From Albidovulum sp. (GTDB lineage: Bacteria; Pseudomonadota; Alphaproteobacteria; Rhodobacterales; Rhodobacteraceae), in assembly GCA_030837785.1 (NCBI GenBank), contig JAUQYA010000051.1, positions 1 to 45,502 on the forward strand: 45,502 bases of DNA. Reading direction: 5' to 3'. Shown here one piece after another: positions 43,236 through 45,502 of the stretch. The first letter of the stretch is position 1. Every line of letters begins with the position of its first letter. Below the pieces are notes generated by a model. It saw only the letters and a list, made by a program, of their open reading frames with translations. It made no database searches and was not told the DNA's origin. Position numbers and translations under genes: made by a program.

Positions 43236-45379
43236 TAGTGCGAGCCCCCAGAGATCGTCATCCAGGTCAGAAGCACGGCGATGCCGATGATCATGACGAA
43301 GGCATAGGTGAAGATGTAGCCCGACTGGAGCCGCGCCGCGATCCGGGTGAGCGTCGGGATGAAGCCCATCGCCACGCCGTTGATCGTGCCGTCGATGACG
43401 TTGCCGTCGCCGCGCTTCCACAGGAAGGCGCCGAGCCATTTGGCCGGGCGGACGAAGACCGCGTCATAGATCTCGTCGAAATACCACTTGTTGAGCAGGA
43501 ACCGGTAGAGGATCGGCTGCTGCGCCGCGAGACGCCGGGGGATCGACGGGTCGACGATGTAGAAGACGAACGCCGTGACCAGGCCGATCAGCATGGCGAC
43601 GAAGGGCGAAACCTTGACCCAGGCCGGCGCATGGTGCGCGTCGTCGAGTACCTTGTTCGCGGCCTCGGACATGAAGATCGCGCCAGCGGGCGCATGGCCG
43701 GCGGCATGGCCCTCGCCCGCCGCGGCGGTCTCGGTGGCCGCCGGTTCGGTCGCGGCCCCGGTCGCCGCCTCGCCGGTCGTCGCCTCGCCGGTCGTCGCCT
43801 CACCCGTTGTCGCGGCCTGGTCCGAGGCGCCCTCGGCCGGGGCGGTGGCATGTTCAGGCATGGCAAAGAAGCGCACCATCGCCGCATGGTCGCCGAAGAA
43901 GGGCTTGTACCAGAGCATCCCGGCGAAGATCGCGCCGATCGCCAGCACGCCGAGCGGCACCGTCATCGTCGCCGGGCTTTCGTGAGCGTGTTCGTGGGCG
44001 TGATGGTCGCCGCGTTCGGTCCCGAAGAAGGTCAGGAACATCAGCCGCCAGGAATAGAAGCTGGTGAAAAGCGCCGCCACGACCAGCGCCACGAAGGCAA
44101 AGCCGTTGCCGGACCCCCAGGCGCTTTCGATGATCGCGTCCTTCGACAGGAAGCCGGCGAAGCCGATCGAGGTCAGCGGGATGCCGACGCCGGTGATGGC
44201 GAGCGTGCCGATCATCATCGCCCAGAAGGTCAGCGGTATCTTCTTCCGAAGGTTGCCGTAGTTCCGCATGTCCTGCTCGTGGTGCATCGCGTGGATGACC
44301 GACCCCGCGCCAAGGAACAGCATCGCCTTGAAGAAGGCATGCGTCAGCAGGTGGAACATCGCCGCCGAATAGATGCCCGCACCGGCGGCCACGAACATGT
44401 AGCCGAGTTGCGAACAGGTCGAATAGGCGATGACGCGCTTGATGTCGTTCTGCACCAGGCCCACGGTCGCCGCGAAGAAGGCGGTGGCCGCGCCGATATA
44501 CATCACGAACGACTTCGCCTCGGGCGCATATTCGAACAGGGGCGACATCCGGCAGACGAGAAACACGCCCGCCGTGACCATCGTCGCGGCGTGGATCAGC
44601 GCCGAGACCGGCGTCGGGCCTTCCATCGCGTCGGGCAGCCAGGTGTGCAGGAAAAGCTGCGCCGATTTCCCCATCGCGCCGATGAAGAGGAGCACGCCGA
44701 TCAGGTTGGCAGCATTCCACTCGGTCCAGAGGAAGGTGAGATTGGTCTCGGCCAGGCCGGGAGCGGCGGCGAAGATGTCGTCGAAGCGGACCGAGTCGGT
44801 CAGGAAGAACAGCGCCAGGATCCCCAGCAGGAAGCCGAAGTCGCCGACGCGGTTGACCACGAAAGCCTTGATTGCCGCCGCATTGGCCGAGGCCTTGCGA
44901 TAGTAGAAGCCGATCAGCAGGTAGGAGGCGACGCCGACGCCCTCCCAGCCGAAGAACATCTGCACGAGGTCGTCGGCCGTCACCAGCGCCAGCATGGCGA
45001 AGGTGAAGAACGAGAGGTAGGCGAAGAAGCGGGGCTTGTAGACCTCGCCCTCGCGCCAGTTCTCGTCATGGGCCATGTAGCCCCAGGAATAGAGGTGCAC
45101 CAGCGCCGAGACCGTCGTCACCACGATCAGCATGATCGCGGTCAGCCGGTCGAGCCGGATCGACCAGGCGGTGTCGAGCGAGCCCGAGCGGATGAAGTCG
45201 AGGAGGTGGATATGCTGGGTCGTGCCGTCGAAGCCGAGGAAGACGATCCAGGAGAGAAGGCACGACAGGAACAGGAGCCCCGTCGTCACCACCATCGCGC
45301 CGGTCTCGCCGATCACGCGCCAGCCGAAGCCGCCGATGATCGCGCCGACGAGCGGGGCAAGGAGGATGATCGTTTCCAT
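43235..45379 (-). CDS. nuoL: NADH-quinone oxidoreductase subunit L, with low-complexity insert
   Basis: The 714-residue NuoL carries the antiporter core (conserved SAQLFLHTWLPDAMEGPTPV, with the Lys helix after it) and the long C-terminal lateral helix that spans the membrane arm. It conducts protons in complex I. Between about residues 508 and 563 there is a polar insert of Ala/Thr/Glu repeats (ATTGEATTGEATTGEAATGA), made from 15-bp DNA repeats, followed by a His-containing stretch. This makes the protein about 100 residues longer than in Escherichia coli. The insert is predicted to lie in a loop and should not affect the core. It lies 6 bases after nuoK. Confidence 0.94.
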   Translation of the reverse strand: METIILLAPLVGAIIGGFGWRVIGETGAMVVTTGLLFLSCLLSWIVFLGFDGTTQHIHLLDFIRSGSLDTAWSIRLDRLTAIMLIVVTTVSALVHLYSWGYMAHDENWREGEVYKPRFFAYLSFFTFAMLALVTADDLVQMFFGWEGVGVASYLLIGFYYRKASANAAAIKAFVVNRVGDFGFLLGILALFFLTDSVRFDDIFAAAPGLAETNLTFLWTEWNAANLIGVLLFIGAMGKSAQLFLHTWLPDAMEGPTPVSALIHAATMVTAGVFLVCRMSPLFEYAPEAKSFVMYIGAATAFFAATVGLVQNDIKRVIAYSTCSQLGYMFVAAGAGIYSAAMFHLLTHAFFKAMLFLGAGSVIHAMHHEQDMRNYGNLRKKIPLTFWAMMIGTLAITGVGIPLTSIGFAGFLSKDAIIESAWGSGNGFAFVALVVAALFTSFYSWRLMFLTFFGTERGDHHAHEHAHESPATMTVPLGVLAIGAIFAGMLWYKPFFGDHAAMVRFFAMPEHATAPAEGASDQAATTGEATTGEATTGEAATGAATEPAATETAAAGEGHAAGHAPAGAIFMSEAANKVLDDAHHAPAWVKVSPFVAMLIGLVTAFVFYIVDPSIPRRLAAQQPILYRFLLNKWYFDEIYDAVFVRPAKWLGAFLWKRGDGNVIDGTINGVAMGFIPTLTRIAARLQSGYIFTYAFVMIIGIAVLLTWMTISGGSH
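43761..43820 (-). repeat. 15-bp tandem repeat in nuoL
   Basis: Three copies of GTCGTCGCCTCGCCG (43761-43805), with one or two changes each, and a diverged fourth to 43820 encode the TTGEA repeat of the NuoL insert. The unit is a multiple of three, so the frame is kept. Confidence 0.8.
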
Positions 45380-45385
45380 TTGCCC

Positions 45386-45502
45386 TTACCCTTTCATCAC
45401 GTTGACGTCTTCGACGTCGATGGTGCCGCGGTTGCGGAAGAAGCAGACCAGGATCGCCAGCCCGATCGCCGCCTCGGCGGCGGCCACGGTCAGCACGAAC
45501 AT
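45386..45502 (-). CDS. nuoK: NADH-quinone oxidoreductase subunit K, C-terminal part
   Basis: The last 38 residues of NuoK are visible (MFVLTVAAAEAAIGLAILVC, then FFRNRGTIDVEDVNVMKG). The conserved Glu of AAAEAAIG is one of the membrane Glu residues needed for coupling. The first two thirds of the gene lie right of the window, so the Met at the edge is internal. It precedes nuoL by 6 bases, as in other Rhodobacterales. Confidence 0.93.
   Translation of the reverse strand: MFVLTVAAAEAAIGLAILVCFFRNRGTIDVEDVNVMKG

Noticed and set aside
39570..43238. A continuous 1222-codon open frame on the forward strand, opposite birA, nuoN and nuoM
   Set aside because: It is the antisense shadow of well-recognised genes: high GC at third codon positions removes stops from the other strand. 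The product is His/Arg/Asp-rich and low-complexity, without any domain.

Overview
The window is chromosomal DNA from a GC-rich alphaproteobacterium, most likely a Rhodobacterales (Rhodobacteraceae/Paracoccaceae) species. Supporting evidence: the order nuoK-nuoL-nuoM-nuoN-birA-coaX-rnj, a GAAC-N7-GAAC LexA box in front of uvrA, the tatA-tatB-tatC block followed by a DUF815 ATPase, Hint-domain and BTLCP proteins, and three exported proteins ending in VPLPA-CTERM sorting signals. No rRNA, tRNA or CRISPR array was recognised. Family names rest on motif and sequence recognition by eye, without database searches.

Layout. 1-711 is a decayed mobile-element junction: the start of an IS5-type transposase, a fragment that looks like an M56/BlaR1 peptidase start, an 89-bp element with 18-bp inverted repeats, and a truncated, frameshifted sugar-type ABC binding-protein gene whose promoter is still recognisable. 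1054-7614 is an envelope/glycan region: a BTLCP cysteine protease, a GT2, a Gfo/Idh oxidoreductase, an SDR epimerase and two GT4 glycosyltransferases. A DUF808 membrane protein follows. 8682-11082 is a tandem GAPDH pair separated by a 47-residue membrane microprotein, with LacI-type operator-like sequences in front of both gap genes. coaD, a CBS-domain protein and a LysR regulator come next.

13198-19704 is a valine (isobutyryl-CoA) catabolic locus: mmsA, then isobutyryl-CoA dehydrogenase, 3-hydroxyisobutyryl-CoA hydrolase and mmsB in a translationally coupled operon. Two VPLPA-CTERM genes on the opposite strand lie between mmsA and the rest. After a small exported protein comes uvrA with its SOS box, then a rhodanese preceded by an ATTC-N8-GAAT palindrome like those bound by the persulfide sensors SqrR/BigR. 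23699-26316 is tatABC plus DUF815.

26489-35119 is mixed: a WYL regulator with a strong palindrome at its promoter, an orphan ABC ATPase, an SDR lacking the usual catalytic Tyr/Lys, a Hint-domain protein with Ser in place of the nucleophilic Cys, prfC, a YiiX-like papain-fold enzyme overlapping an OsmC gene, a GT25 and a third VPLPA-CTERM protein. 35379-45502 is housekeeping: a DEAD-box helicase, RNase J, type III pantothenate kinase, biotin ligase and the distal complex I genes.

No complete novel defence or biosynthetic system was found. The points most worth following are the cofactor split between the two GAPDHs with a microprotein between them, the SqrR-like site at the rhodanese, the VPLPA genes inside the valine locus, the remnant junction at the left end, and a recurring pattern of 12-19-bp tandem duplications in low-complexity tails and leaders.
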